The notes below the pieces were generated by a model. It had not been told where the DNA came from, searched no databases, and worked only from the letters and a program-made list of their open reading frames with translations. Both the position numbers and the translations under genes were made by a program. From assembly GCA_025435555.1 (NCBI GenBank), contig JAIWWG010000107.1, forward strand, positions 31,217-95,216: a stretch of 64,000 nucleotides of DNA. Reading direction: 5' to 3'. The DNA comes from Chytriomyces cf. hyalinus JEL632. Its lineage: Eukaryota; Chytridiomycota; Chytridiomycetes; Chytridiales; Chytriomycetaceae. Shown here in pieces: positions 49,018 to 60,734 of the stretch. Position 1 is the stretch's first letter. Every line of letters starts with the position of its first letter.

Positions 49018-52000
49018 ATGTCTGACTCCGACGGTGCCTACAAAGCAATTTCTGACTTTGATGCTACCCTGGCAAAGTGGCCTGTGTTCAGGCTCAAGTT
49101 CCGAACCTATCTGGATGTCAAAGCATCTGGTTTTGATGATCGACACTGCCAACACAATCAAGGCAGGAAACGCGTTTACTGTTGATAAACTGCTCATTGT
49201 GAGCATTCTGATGTCACTGCCGGATTCTGGGGACTGGCAAACAACTGTGGAGTCGTTGAAAACTCTCAATGATAACGATCTTACGCTGGAGAAGATCAAA
49301 AGACGGCTACTGGAACGTGCTACTGAGGTTAGCAAGGATAGATCCAGGAAACCAAACTCGGACAAGGCTACTGCATTTCATGTCGGTAGCAAGCCTGCAA
49401 ATGGCAGGAAATGCTTTGCTTGTGGCAAGCTGAATCATTACATTAGGGACTGTCGCAACAAGGCTGCAGTTGAACGTTACAAGTCCGAAAGAGCCAAGAA
49501 AGACACCAGCAAGGAGTTTGGCACAAGCAACAACAAGGAATCGGGGAATTACGCGTTTTCAGCATTCTCTGCAGAACAACAAGACCAAGAATCGGGGATC
49601 TGGTACAAAGATGCTGGGGCTTCAAGGCACTACACGTTTCAACGCGAAATCTTGAGCAACTACCGACCAGTTCAAGACTCTGTACAGCTTGCAGATAGAA
49701 GTTCTCTCGAAATTCAAGGTGTTGGAAGCATGACCTGCAAGACTACTGAAGGAAACACTGTCACTCTGCATGAGGTGTTCCATGTTCCCAAGATGAAGGT
49801 CAACCTTCTCTCCACTGCGCAATTGGACAAGAAGGGTATTGAAGAACACTGTCTGAACGGTGTGACGACTTTCAAGCACAAGGGAAACACAATCTTTACA
49901 TCCAATCGCATTGGAAATCGCTGGATCATGAATTGGCAAGTCCTGGAAGCCACAAGTCCAAATAACGCGTATTTAGTTGCTGACAAGCTGTGGCATCGAC
50001 GATTCTGCCACATTGGTTATTCTACCCTGAAGCAAGTGGCTCAACATGTTCATGGAATGAGCTTTGGCAAAGACTCTCGTGATCATGGGCCCTGTGAAGC
50101 CTGTAATCTGGGGAAAGCACAACGTAAGGTGTTCTCTCCAACTGGAAATCCACGTGCTAAACATCCAATGGACCTGTTGCATCTAGATTTCAACATTGTG
50201 AACATTCCTGGTCGAAATGGCGAGCTAGCAGTACTTGGAATGACTGATGACCACTCAAACATGCGGTTCATGTTCCCAATGAAGCGGAAATCTGGCCAGG
50301 ACATTGTTGAAATCATCAAGAACTGGCTACCTTGGGCTGAGCGAGTCACAGGCCGCAAGGTAAAGGCTTTTAGACATGGAGGTGAAAAGGAACTGACTCT
50401 GGGTCATTTCAAGGCTTACTGTGGTGAGCATGGCATTGAGCAACAGATCACTGTGCCTTATGAACACGAGCAGAATGGTACTGCAGAGGTCACTAATCGC
50501 GTAATTACCACCCTGGCAAGAACAACACTGATTGAGAGCAGTCTACCAAAGAGCTACTGGCCAGACGCGATTTTGACTGCTACTTTTGTTGCCAACAGGA
50601 GCATGGCTCCAGACAAGCGTGCTACCTGTGTGGAGGAGTTCACTGATGTCAAACCCGACGTTTCCATGCTTAGAGTGTTTGGTAGTCGGTGTTGGGTCAA
50701 GGTCCCGGTTGAGAAGACTGGTGGAAGTCACAAACTCGATCCCAGGAGTCTCCCAGGTCGATTCCTGCGTTATGAGAACTATGGTAGTGCTTACCGCGTG
50801 CTCTTGGACGACAGACGCGAGGTCATTGCTACCAGTGTCACCTGGGATGAAGGAGCTACCGATGGAACCGAAAAAGTGCCAGAAATCACACCGTTGGATC
50901 AAGCTAGCAACTCTGGAGTGCAAGAAGCTCCTGAACCCAATGATTCTGACTCTGAAGACGACATTCCAGTGCCAGAACCTCCAACAGTGCCAGAACCAGT
51001 TCAAGAAGCTCAAGAAAGCAGTTCAGATGATGATGTGGCACCTGATACACCCCCTTCACTGCGTCCCAAGCGAAACAGACGTCCTCCAGGTGAATGGTGG
51101 ATTCTGGACAACAGGAACAGCATCCATTACGCGTTTATGACCATGGATGAAGCTTTGCAAGGTCCAGATGCTCAGAAGTGGAAAGCAGCTGTTGAAAAGG
51201 AGTTGACCAACTTCAAGCACTTCAAGGCCTTTGAGCTGGTTGATCTACCACCGGGGAAAAAGGCAATCGGGAGCAAGTTGTTTCCAAACATCAAGAAAGA
51301 CGGTACATTCAAGGTCCGTGGTGTTGCCAAAGGGTTCACTCAGATCCAAGGAGTGGATTTCACCGACACTTTTGCTCCTGTTGCAAAAGCACAAGCCATT
51401 CGCGTTTTTCTGGTCATTTGCAATGCCAGAGGCTGGGTCATTCAACAAGGCGACGTTAGAGCTGCGTTCCTGAACAGCAATCTTGAGGAAGAAGTGTACA
51501 TGCAGCAATTCAAGGGCTTTGAAGAAGAACTGAACCCTCCTGGTCAACCACAACGCGTTTACAAGCTCCTCAAGGCTCTTTATGGTACCAAACAAGCAGG
51601 ACGGGCCTGGAGAAAGCGATTGGCAGAGTTCCTGCTCAAGAATGGATTCAAGCCTCTCATGCATGAGCAATGCATCTTCTACAAAGGCAGCTGGGACAAA
51701 GATTTGGTTCTGGTTGTAGTCTGGGTTGATGATGTGTTAGCAGCTGGAGACAAGAGCAGCCAAATCCTCCAAGACTTCTGGAGAATGTTCAAGAAGGAGT
51801 TTGAAGTTGAGGATCTTGGTTACTTGGAAAACTACATTGGTATGCATGTCCAGCGCAACTTGGAGAACAAGAAACTGTTCATTAGTCAAGAAAGAGCTCT
51901 TCAAGAGGTTCTACTCCAGTTCAACATGCAAGACAGCAAGCCAAGGGACACCCCACTGCCATCTGGATTGGTCATGAAGAGAAATACCGAGTTGCCTGAA

Positions 52001-52684
52001 ACTGACAAGCCCTACAGAAGCTTGGTTGGTTGTCTGATGTACCCAATGATCTGGACAAGGCCAGATATCGCGTTTGCAGCAAGCCAGCTTGGGCAATTCA
52101 GCAGTGGAGTTACTGATGAGCATTGGCAAGCGGGAATGGAGCTACTCAGGTTTATTCAAGGCAGCAAGAGCTTGGCTTTGGAATACCAGTTCAGGGGGAG
52201 CTATGACTTGGTGTGCTACACTGATGCAGACTGGGCAAATGATTTGCAAACTGCAAAGTCGGTGTATGGCTACATCTTCTTCTTGGATGGCAATCCTGTG
52301 TCCTGGAAAAGCAAGAAGATCCAGAGTGTATGCACTTCAACTACCCACAGTGAGTTGGAAGGCTTCTTTCACGCAGCTCAAGAAGGTCAATGGCTGTCTG
52401 GTCTCCTCCATGAACTTGGAATCATCAAGGAGAAGAAATTCAAGATCTTCTGTGACAACAAGGCTGTCCTGGACATTATCACAAGTGAAAAAGCTCTGGA
52501 GAGAACAAAGCATCTCATTGTCAAGGTAGAATTCCTCAGGGAACTCATCAGAAATGGAACATCCCAACCAGAACAAGTCAAGTCTCAAGACAACACTGCA
52601 GACATTTTTACCAAGAGTCTGGGCAAGAATTTATTCAGTAGACATCAAGCTGGATGTGGTTTGGTGGCTTTGGACGAGGGGGAG
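49018..52684 (+). pseudogene. Copia II gag-pol: gag deleted internally, pol intact
   Basis: ATG 49018 opens M-S-D-S-D-G-A-Y-K; after Y-L-D (about 49,115) roughly 0.3 kb of gag present in Copia I is missing and the frame shifts. From about 49,118 one frame runs through to the 3' LTR (stop at 52,925-52,927): rest of gag with zinc knuckle C-F-A-C-G-K-x2-H-x4-C; protease with D-A-G-A-S-R-H; integrase with H-R-R-F-C-H-I, C-E-A-C and the D-D-E core; RT with G-D-V-R-A-A-F-L and V-W-V-D-D-V; RNase H with Y-T-D-A-D-W-A and a T-K-H-L...D-I-F-T-K end. As in other Copia elements, gag and pol form one frame. It would need Gag in trans. Confidence 0.9.
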
Positions 52685-53221
52685 TGTTCAAATTCGGATC
52701 CTGGAAGTGTTGGAGTTGTTGGAGTTAATACCAGCAGCAGGATTGCGTCCATAAGCACCAAAACTCACAGAAATGCAGGGAATGGGGAGTTGAGCATTTT
52801 GGAGTATTCTGAGAGTGTTGTGAATGACTTGGAGCTGGGAAGTAGCGCATTTTATACGGTTTTGGGTGGCACATCTGTTTGTCACACTTTTGGATCGGAG
52901 AATAAGGGTTTTACCTGGAAAAAATGAGGGTTACAGATAGAAACCGGAGTTAAGGACGAAAAACCAGGGTTACAAGAAGCGGCAGACTGAAATTCGTGGG
53001 ACAGGAGGAGATGGTTGCTGAACAGCCAGAAAAGGGGATATAAGAAGGAGTTTTTGTTTTAGTTTTTTTTCTTTAAGTTGTTATCTCTTATTGGCTGTGA
53101 CACACAACTAACAGTTGCTGTGTTTAAGGTATTAAAGAAGTTGTTATCTCTTATTGGCTGTGACACACAACTAACAGTTGCTGTGTTTAAGTTGTAGGAA
53201 GGCCTCATATAAATTCAAACA
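52685..53221 (+). repeat. Copia II 3' LTR, 537 bp
   Basis: Preceded by a purine tract; differs from the 5' LTR at two positions that I can see. The pol frame reads about 80 codons into it before stopping. Confidence 0.93.
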
Positions 53222-53844
53222 GATGTACCCCATGATCTGGACAAGGCCAGATATTGCGTTTGCTGCAAGCCAACTTGGACAATTCAGCAGCGGAGCTACT
53301 GATGAGCACTGGCAAGCAGGAATGGAACTACTCAGGTTCATTCAAGGCAGCAAAAGCTTGGCACTGGAATACCAGTTCAGGGGGAGCTATGACTTGGTGT
53401 GCTACACTGATGCAGACTGGGCAAATGACTTGCAAACTGCCAAGTCTGTTTATGGCTACATCTTCTTCTTGGATGGCAATCCTGTTTCTTGGAAGAGCAA
53501 GAAGATCCAGAATGTGTGCACTTCAACTACCCACAGTGAGTTGGAAGGATTCTTTCATGCTGCACAAGAAGGCCAATGGCTGTCTGGACTACTCTTTGAA
53601 CTTGGAATCATCAAGGAGAAGAAGTTCAAAATCTTCTGTGACAACAAGGCTGTACTGGATATCATTACCAGTGAAAAGGCTCTTGAAAGGACCAAGCACC
53701 TGATTGTCAAGGTTGAATTCCTCAGGAAGCTAATCAGGAATGGTACTTGTCTACCAGAACAAGTCAAGTCTCAAGACAACACTGCCGACATTTTTACCAA
53801 GACATCAAGCTGGATGTAGTTTGGTGGCTTTGGACGAGGGGGAG
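53222..53844 (+). pseudogene. Copia I pol, 3' part (RT end and RNase H)
   Basis: Continues Copia I after the nested Copia II, beginning at the duplicated GATGT. The frame M-Y-P-M-I-W-T-R-P-D-I-A-F...Y-T-D-A-D-W-A...D-I-F-T-K is intact to a small deletion just before the end (K-T-S-S-W-M then TAG), compared with K-S-L-G-K-N in Copia II. Confidence 0.92.
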
Positions 53845-53939
53845 TGTTCAAATTCGGATCCTGGAAGTGTTGGAGTTGTTGGAGTTAATAGCAGCAGTAG
53901 GAATGCGTCCATAAGCACCAAAACTCACAGGAGTGCAGG
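53845..53939 (+). mobile_element. Copia I 3' LTR, first 95 bp only
   Basis: It starts TGTTCAAATTCGGATCC after the purine tract, and its sequence is closer to the solo LTR at 61,231 (GCAGCAG..GGAATGCG, GGAGTGCAGG) than to Copia II. Homology stops at GAGTGCAGG (53,939) and Helitron Rep sequence follows. Confidence 0.9.
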
Positions 53940-56672
53940 CGATATTGATCTTCTTACCGAGTGCAGAAATCTTCATCTGACAGCTTTTCTCGAAATTCTA
54001 ACGATGTTCGTGGAAGGCCGTACAACGACCCCACCATGTGGAAATGAAGGTCGCCTTTCTTTTGAGTTTCCGCTGATGTGGTAAACCAACGCACAACCCC
54101 CAAAAATCCGCCTCCGCGAGTTGGCGCCCGGTATTTGAAATTCCATCCCAAAAAATGTTCAAGAAAAACCATAAACATTCTTCTTGCATTGTCAGCACAT
54201 TCATACGAGTTGTTATTGGCGCTTTTTTCACGATCATTTGAATTTGGCGTTGAAGTTGTTTGTAGCTGGATGTGTTTCGCCATTGACTAACTTGCAGTTG
54301 ATTGCCAGTGCCCATGATCTTGAAGAAGCAGGAGAAACCGTTATGAACACGTTTGCTGTTCCAAGACGTCTTTGGATGCCAAATGCGACATGCAAATGAG
54401 CTGATCGAGATTCATCTGAGCCAATGAATGCTCGCAAGCCTGGGATGATTTTCTTTTTGATGTCAAGCAACTGATTAACCTCCCAATGCGATTGCAGTCT
54501 TCCAGTATTTGCATATGTTCGTAGCATGTGCGAATATTGTTAGGCGTCCAGGTGCCAGCTTGAAGTGTAGACTTTCGTAAGCTCATGGAAAGGTACTGCT
54601 TGGTAAATGCTTCATTGGTAGCAATGTAATCGTAAATGATGGCTGTGAATCCCCAATGCTCCTGGAAATTCCCTGCGTACAGTTTCAGGCATCTCTTTGC
54701 CCAACGCCGTGGTGAGAGTTGCACGTCTCTATCCATACTTGGCCCTCCAAGGCCAAACGGCATCAAAGTAGGAAAGAACAAAGGAATGTTGGCAAGGTTC
54801 CTTGCTTTAGATAAACGCGAAGCGCGAAAGACTGCATAATCAGCGCTCCCGTCGTCTTGGGGTTCGGCTTGTGATTGTTCCACATTCGGATTGCCTGTTG
54901 AAGAATGCAGGATGTGGGCGGTAGCTTCCTCAAAGGCAGTATCAGCACATCCAGTATTGTAAGTGGTGTGATTGAGCATTTGAACAAGGCGCTCGTTTAC
55001 CGGGACTGAGCTTGTGTCAGTTCGATCAATATGCCCTGTAGAACCAGCCAGTTTGTACAATAGGACCAAATGTAAACATCGGTTTACCTTCACCAAAGTC
55101 ATAATTTCCAGCAGCTGCTGGCCTAATTAGATCTGCGTGTTCCTTGTGCCATTTGTGGTGCTTCTCAAAGAATGACAAGAGGTCTCCAGCAAACTTTTGG
55201 ACAGAGTACCTGGCCTGCATCTGAGCAAATTCTTCAGTTGCAAAGGAACCAACAAAAGTTACTCGAAGGTGATCCCAAGGCATTGCTGGTAAATGCCGCA
55301 GGACTGGTTGGTCAAACACAGATATGTAGTGGTGAGACTTGATGGTTTTTCGGGATGAATTCCCAATCACAGATGACAGATAAATACATGGTTGCATCAA
55401 ACTGACAACTGATTCAGTTGTGCGGGAAACATTGACGAATTCAGCTGGAAGGTATCCAATCCAATTTCCGTTTGCAATGGCCTCGGCAGGTTTTTTGGGA
55501 GATAGCGATGTAGAATTCTCTCCTGAAATATGCTATAGAACGGATTAGGGACCATTATGAGATTGGAGGGATGCAGCAGTGATACCAATCCGCCGTTTTT
55601 AAATCGGTGGATTCTGCAACGGGAGAATAGGATTGACAAGATGGAAAGGATTCCTCCGATTTGAAAAATGGTGGATTCTTTTAAGGGAACCCGCGTTTTA
55701 AAAAACGGCGGATTCTTTTAAGGGAACCCGCGTTTTAAAAAACGGCGGATTCTGATAAGGGAACCCGCGTTTTAAAAAGTCGGCGGATTCTTTTAAGCAA
55801 ACCCGCGTTTTAAAAAACGGCGGATTCTGTTAAGGGAGAATAGCAGCGGACACTCGCATGAAGATAAGGTGAGAAGTAGGTAACAGAATTATTGCTACCT
55901 TCCAACATTCCGGGCACATGGCTATTTGCATCATATCTTTCTGCACTGGTGCGAATACTCCCGGAGTTGCTTCATAAAATGTATCGTCCATGTCATTTTT
56001 CCAGTGAACAGGATACTGCAAGTTATCGACCTTTACGTAGAATCCACTTCGGCTCAACAGCAGTCCACAAAGACGTTCGTCAAATTCCGACACGTCGTAC
56101 ATTTGTACAAGCTTGGCATCCAACGATTTCATCACTTGGTCATCAATTTTAAGGATCCGCTTTAGATTCTGTTGAAAGTTGCGCAAAAATACAACATTGG
56201 TTCACTTGCCAAACACTTCAGAAGGACATGTACTTACAGCAACAAATGGTTCAGCGTGAACATATGTTAAATTCGATTTAACATACCCACAGTCACAAAC
56301 AAGGCAACAATGTTTGGTCATGTTCTGATACGATAGTGATTTTGCGCACTTCAAATAGAGTTCCTCTTCACGACGCTGACAGCCAAATTGATATTCATTG
56401 TCCAGTGTTTCCAATTCCTCCCGGTCATAGACGCATGTTTTGTGGGATTGGCTGTTTTTCTTTTGATATGCTATTCTATGGGAGGCTGTGTTTCGGGATT
56501 GTATCTCTCTTAACGCGGCTGTCGATTGTTTGGCTCGACATGCTTGAACTCGAAGTCTTGTTGCCGCGCAGAGTTTACTCGGAGACTGTTTACTGACGCG
56601 CCCCGGCTTGTGAGGCTTATTAATAGTCCTTGCTAGAGTTCGGTACACGTCATCTGTTCCAATATGACCCAA
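53940..56672 (-). pseudogene. Helitron Rep-like gene, frameshifted and 3'-truncated
   Basis: Reading minus: M-G-H-I-G-T-D-D-V-Y (56,672) opens a Cys-rich segment (C-C-L-V-C-D-C-G, later C-P-E-C-W). A split Helitron-N domain follows in several frames: D-R-T-D-T-S-S-V-P-V-N near 55,020, F-P-T-L-M-P-F-G-L-G-G-P near 54,750, H-W-G-F-T-A-I-I near 54,655. The Rep motif A-E-T-Q-K-K-G-D-L-H-F-H-M-V is at about 54,060-54,036, with the HUH residues at 54,046-54,038. At least three frame changes and the minisatellite at 55,670-55,845 interrupt it. The Rep tyrosine motif and Pif1-type helicase are absent, so it is not functional. Confidence 0.85.
55670..55845. repeat. Minisatellite of ~37-bp units with an internal palindrome
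   Basis: Four units start near 55,685, 55,722, 55,759 and 55,797. Each contains CGCGTTTTAAAAAACGGCGG, an interrupted palindrome able to form a hairpin, followed by ATTCTTTTAAGGGAACC or a variant. Degenerate half-units flank it from 55,590. It lies within the decayed Rep gene. Confidence 0.9.
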
Positions 56673-56983
56673 GGTACCAACTGCATGGTCGGGTATTTGA
56701 ATGTCAGCTGTGTTGTTGGAAAAAGATTATCCCACCGTTGTTATAGAAATTGCCGGCCTCAGCAGCTGCTAAATTTGGCCTGTTAGGAGGTTGCACTGTT
56801 CTGAATAGAGATCGCATATGGTTTAAGAAAGTTTGGAGGACGGTTCTTTATGTGCAATTCAACAGCAATTTGGGGTTAAAAAAAAATTCAGATTAAATAA
56901 AAAAATTGACAAGCCGCCATCAGTAGTAAAAAAACTCCCAAATCAATCAATTATAATAACCCCGTCCTCTTCCCTCACCTCCT

Positions 56984-58872
56984 TCAGCAGCCGCTTTGAC
57001 AGAAGCTTATCCAGGAACCATTGCGGAACCTCGTACGAAGTTCCCTCCCATTGAACCGCGCGAGTGTAAATGTCTCTGAGGCGTCGTCATGGGTCTTGTC
57101 GTCGCCTGCATCGGAACCTTCCAAATCCCGGCTTTGTCTTTTCGAGGCTTTTTTCCTGGACTTCACGACACTGGCAGAGGAGGCGGATTCACCAGTGGAG
57201 GGACCAGGCACCGGAAAGGGGGGAGCGGATTGGCCAGCAGTACCGGCAGTTCCTGAGGTGTCTTCAGCTTCAAGCTCAGCTTGCTTCAGTTTCTGGGCTT
57301 CGAGTGCTTTGGCGGCTTTGGCAATGACCTCACCTTCGTACTTGGTGATCAGGGGAGGGTCGTCGCGAAGCAAGAATCGAGTGATCTGTTCTTCTGTCCC
57401 CGACTCAACAATCAATTGCCGCTGCTCGACAACCTTTTTTCCCTTTCTGCCGGTTCCCTTGACTGACATGACCTTGCCTTGCTTTTCCTGGCAGTACTTG
57501 GCAAGCCAAAAGAGGAGGAACTCGCTGTTGGTCGACCTCAGCTTGGCGTCTTTGCTGGACCGTCCGAACTTGCCGTCACATCTGCTCAAAAACAGGCGGC
57601 GCAAAAGTTTGTGAACCGCCCTGCAAAGATTGGGAAAAGTTCAGAACTTTGACCAATGATAGTAAATAATTGAGAATCTCACTGAGAAGCATCGTTCAGA
57701 AGGTACGACAGCCGCAATACCAGGTCTTGGTCACTCTGCAGTTTTTCAAAGTCAACAATCTGCTTGAAGCAATCAAGCTGAAGGATGTCTGGGAAGCGGT
57801 TGAGGTTTGTCTTGAAGGTGGCCAATGCAGTCCTGCTGACAGGTTTTGGAGGGAACGCTGTGGAGTAGTCCGAACAGCACTGCTTGTCAGCTAAATCCTG
57901 CTCTTCCGGAGTCTCAGGAGTTTTGGCAATAAAGGTCCTGTTGCACATTTTGTCAGCTGGAGGTGATGAATATTGTAATTTCAACGTCTTACCGGTAGAA
58001 GAGCTGGGTGATGCAGAACATGGCCGGTCCGTACTCAACTGACAGCTGAGTTAGCTCGTCACCAGCCTTGTTCAACTGCCGTACAGGTTCCATGACGACC
58101 GAGATGAAATTCGGCAGCAAGCCGAGCGATGGGTCAATGTTCTGCAATCTGCTGGCATTGAGGATTTGGTAGAAGACGTCAGAGACGGTCTTATTGGGTT
58201 CATTGTACAGCCGGTCGATGGTGACGTTCAGGTTCGTGGTCGTCATTTTGAGAACTGATCTATTGGCATTTCCAGCATTTTAGAAATCGCCGGATTCTGC
58301 ACCTGCAAAGAAAAGTGAACTTACTCATTCTGCAATCACCTGCCAGTAATGGGAGCGCCAAGGGCCGCTTTGTTGTGACTGCTTCCACAATGATTGTCGG
58401 GACTGGGCGGAGGTGAAAATCGGTGCCCCTGCCCACTCGGACCTACCGACAGGTGGACTTCCAACATCCCCTTCCCTTACATCCCCTTCCCTTTGATCAA
58501 GCTCCGTTTCACGGTCCGAATCGTCATGCACACTGCTTGACCGATCAGAGGATTCATTGCGTGGTTTTCGAATGCGACCTTCTCTGGTAGGAGAGGCACC
58601 TGAATCATAGAAACATTAGCGACGGGTCATGGGAGACGTATGGCTCAAAACCGTCAATGATTACCTTTCGAGGAGGTCGTGGACTGTCTTGGAGAAGGTG
58701 TTCTCACCCCCTTCTCCCATCCAGGTTCGTTTTCCGTTTCAACGGAGTTTTCCTGGGTTCGGTTGGAACGTCCCTCTTCGTCATGGGCGGCCAACGACAA
58801 TGCTCCACTCTCCTTGCGATTGACAGCAATACGACGGCGTTTGGATGCAGTAGGAATTTCAGATCGTGTCAT
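56984..58872 (-). CDS. Unknown protein, 6 exons, 530 aa, inside the Helitron-like region
   Basis: I do not recognise it. Exons in transcription order: 58872-58665, 58599-58447, 58402-58325, 58254-57993, 57937-57683, 57620-56984; they sum to 531 codons with consistent phases, and introns are 44-70 bp with GT..AG. The first ~120 residues are basic and acidic low-complexity with K-R-R-R. The middle is an alpha-helical, Leu/Phe-rich region (about 150-370; Y-G-P-A-M-F-C-I-T-Q-L-F-Y, L-R-L-S-Y-L-L-N-D). The end is Lys/Ala/Ser-rich with K-S-R-K-K-A-S-K-R, suggesting a nuclear, nucleic-acid-binding protein. A shorter start at ATG 58244-58246 gives the last three exons only. The gene is divergent from the 326-aa gene. 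It is open and looks maintained, unlike the Rep gene beside it. Confidence 0.6.
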
Positions 58873-59392
58873 ATGTTGGATTTGAGAGCAATACCAATAT
58901 TTGATTGCCCGGCTGATGACGACATGACAATCGTGGATTGTGAATTTGAAAATTTGATCAGAGGAGGTGATCATCTTATACGGAACAATTCAGGGGTGTG
59001 GGAAAACAAACGTGTGGGAAAGTGGGTCCTTGTCCAATTGGGTCTTCGCGTCTCTCAAAATCTGATAGGTCCATGTTCCAGTCTGTCTGGTCATGCTACT
59101 CAAACAACATTTTGCTGTCGTTGCCATCGGGTGGCTCGCAACTCCGACTGGTTTAGTGTGACGTCGTTCCCGCATCAATTTGAGCATCAGGCAATCGCCA
59201 CACCAGGAACAACATCATCCATCGCCTTACAGAGAACGCAGATATTGGTTCGCACCGAAAATTGAAAAGAGGTTTGGCTATGGATGCAATTTTGATTGAT
59301 GTGGCAAGTGAAGTGGCATTGCTGTGTAACAATTGGAAGAGATGTTTGGAAATAAATTTTTTACAAATTTTCTCTGATTAAAACTCTCACGC
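58873..59392. promoter_or_regulatory. Shared upstream region of two divergent unknown genes
   Basis: These 520 bp separate the start codons of the 530-aa (minus) and 326-aa (plus) genes. There is AATAAATTTTTTAC near 59,350. A minus-strand frame at 58,990-59,187 could be an extra exon but has no supporting splice partner that I could place. The divergent layout suggests co-regulation; this is inference. Confidence 0.4.
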
Positions 59393-60655
59393 ATGGGCTT
59401 GTTAACCCCACGGTGCTTAAATAGCAACACCATTCCCACCGGATTGTTATTCAAAATATCGCAACAGAACTCAGCTGAAATCAAAGACCACCTGCAAGCT
59501 CCTCTTGAAGGTCCAGCGTTTCCGCAGTTGCTCACCGACATATGTGAAACTTTGAAAGCAAAGCGCGGCGTGGTTGCAAATGGAGTCAGCTTGAGTGACT
59601 TTACGCGTTCCCCGTCATCCTACGGTGTTTCGTACTTTGCTGCCGAAAAGATGGGAGGTGAGATTCTGCCCACATTTTATTGTTCACTTCCTTTCCTGCG
59701 ATTTCAAAAACGGCGGATCTTTCATCCTATATTCCCTATCACCTCCTGCATTTTTGATATTTCCGCTTTCAGAATCCGCCGTTTTCTAAAACGCCGGATC
59801 CATCTTCCAAAATATTTCTTTTCTACCTCCGCTTTTTTAACTATTCTATCACAAAATACACCAGGGTACATTGTTTCGACTTTGAATGGAGACAAGGCAG
59901 TTCCTGCGACGTTCCTTTTCCCTGCAATGGTTTTGAACGAGAGCAATTTGATTTTCGCTCCACCCCGTGCAGACTCCTCCTTCTCTGTCGCCCGAATGTA
60001 CTGTCAAATCTTGTGTGACGAGGTGACGTTGGCTGGATTCCAGGCTTGGCTGGGAAGCGGGACCATTTTGAAAGACAGCCAAATCGTCAAGGGCAAACGA
60101 TTTGAGTTTGGAACTGGCTTAATCCCTGGTACCACCGACCATAGGCTGTTCACGCGGTTCAGCCGCACCTACGGTAAACATTTATTCGTATTATATTCGT
60201 TTTATTCTGCACCAGTTTAACTTTTATGACTCAGTGTCCCCACTCAAGGTCCTTCAACCCCATCGCGTGGTCCCAGAAGCCAGTTTGGCACGCCTTCTCG
60301 TACGCAAAATCAGACTACTCCCGGTACCCCTTCCCGCAGCAAGACTGAGCCACCTCGGCCATTTGTGATGGACGCCAAGACCCCCAAACCTTTCATCCCG
60401 TTGTATGACTGTCGTACTGAGCCATTTGACTTAAAGGACCTGAGCAAGAATTCCCAGGTTGCACCAAAAGTCTGCCCTGGGGACATCGTTCTCATTTCTG
60501 CCTGTGTCCAAATTCATAAGTCAATGGGTTGTGTCGAGGTGGAGGTATCCTTTCCTCCAAACTTCGTGGTCTTGTTCGAGAGAGGTACCAAGCTGGAGGA
60601 CTTGCTCGCCTTCCCTACCAAGCCAGTCTTAACTGTCAAGGGGGATGACTGGTGA
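59393..60655 (+). CDS. Unknown protein, 3 exons, 326 aa, inside the Helitron-like region
   Basis: Exons 59393-59657, 59865-60173, 60249-60655 (327 codons). Not recognised. The N-terminal two thirds look globular (beta-rich F-L-F-P-A-M-V-L-N-E-S-N-L-I-F). A Thr/Pro/Ser/Arg linker with repeated G-T-P-S-R follows. The C-terminal ~100 residues, P-G-D-I-V-L-I-S-A-C-V-Q-I and V-S-F-P-P-N-F-V-V-L-F-E, have the alternating pattern of an OB-like barrel; some Helitrons carry RPA-type single-strand-binding proteins, so a ssDNA-binding role is possible but unproven. Intron 1 (207 bp) is long for this genome because it holds two copies of the Helitron palindromic unit; intron 2 is 75 bp. Confidence 0.6.
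59658..59864. repeat. Palindromic repeat units inside an intron
   Basis: AAAAACGGCGGATC (59,706) and AATCCGCCGTTTTCTAAAACG (59,771 on) are opposed units of the family seen at 55,670-55,845. They lie inside intron 1 of the 326-aa gene, between GTGAGA and CACCAG. Confidence 0.7.
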
Positions 60656-60734
60656 ACCGGTTGACTGTTCTGTGTTTGTCCAGGGATAATAAATATTTTT
60701 TCAATTGGATTTCAATTGGACTTATTTCCGAAGT

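Larger units (their letters stand above)
48420..53221 (+). mobile_element. Copia II: complete LTR retrotransposon nested in Copia I
   Basis: The 5' LTR 48420-48955 and 3' LTR 52685-53221 both run TGTTCAAATTC...AATTCAAACA. I count two differences between them (one inserted C, one T/C), so the insertion is recent. GATGT at 48415-48419 and 53222-53226 is the 5-bp target duplication. The tRNA-Ile-type primer site is 48956-48969, and a purine tract (ACGAGGGGGAG) precedes the 3' LTR. Gag has an internal deletion that breaks its frame; pol is intact. Confidence 0.95.

Noticed and set aside
58657-59265. A 202-codon + strand ORF
   Set aside because: It overlaps exon 1 of the minus-strand gene antisense and has no plausible start or domain.
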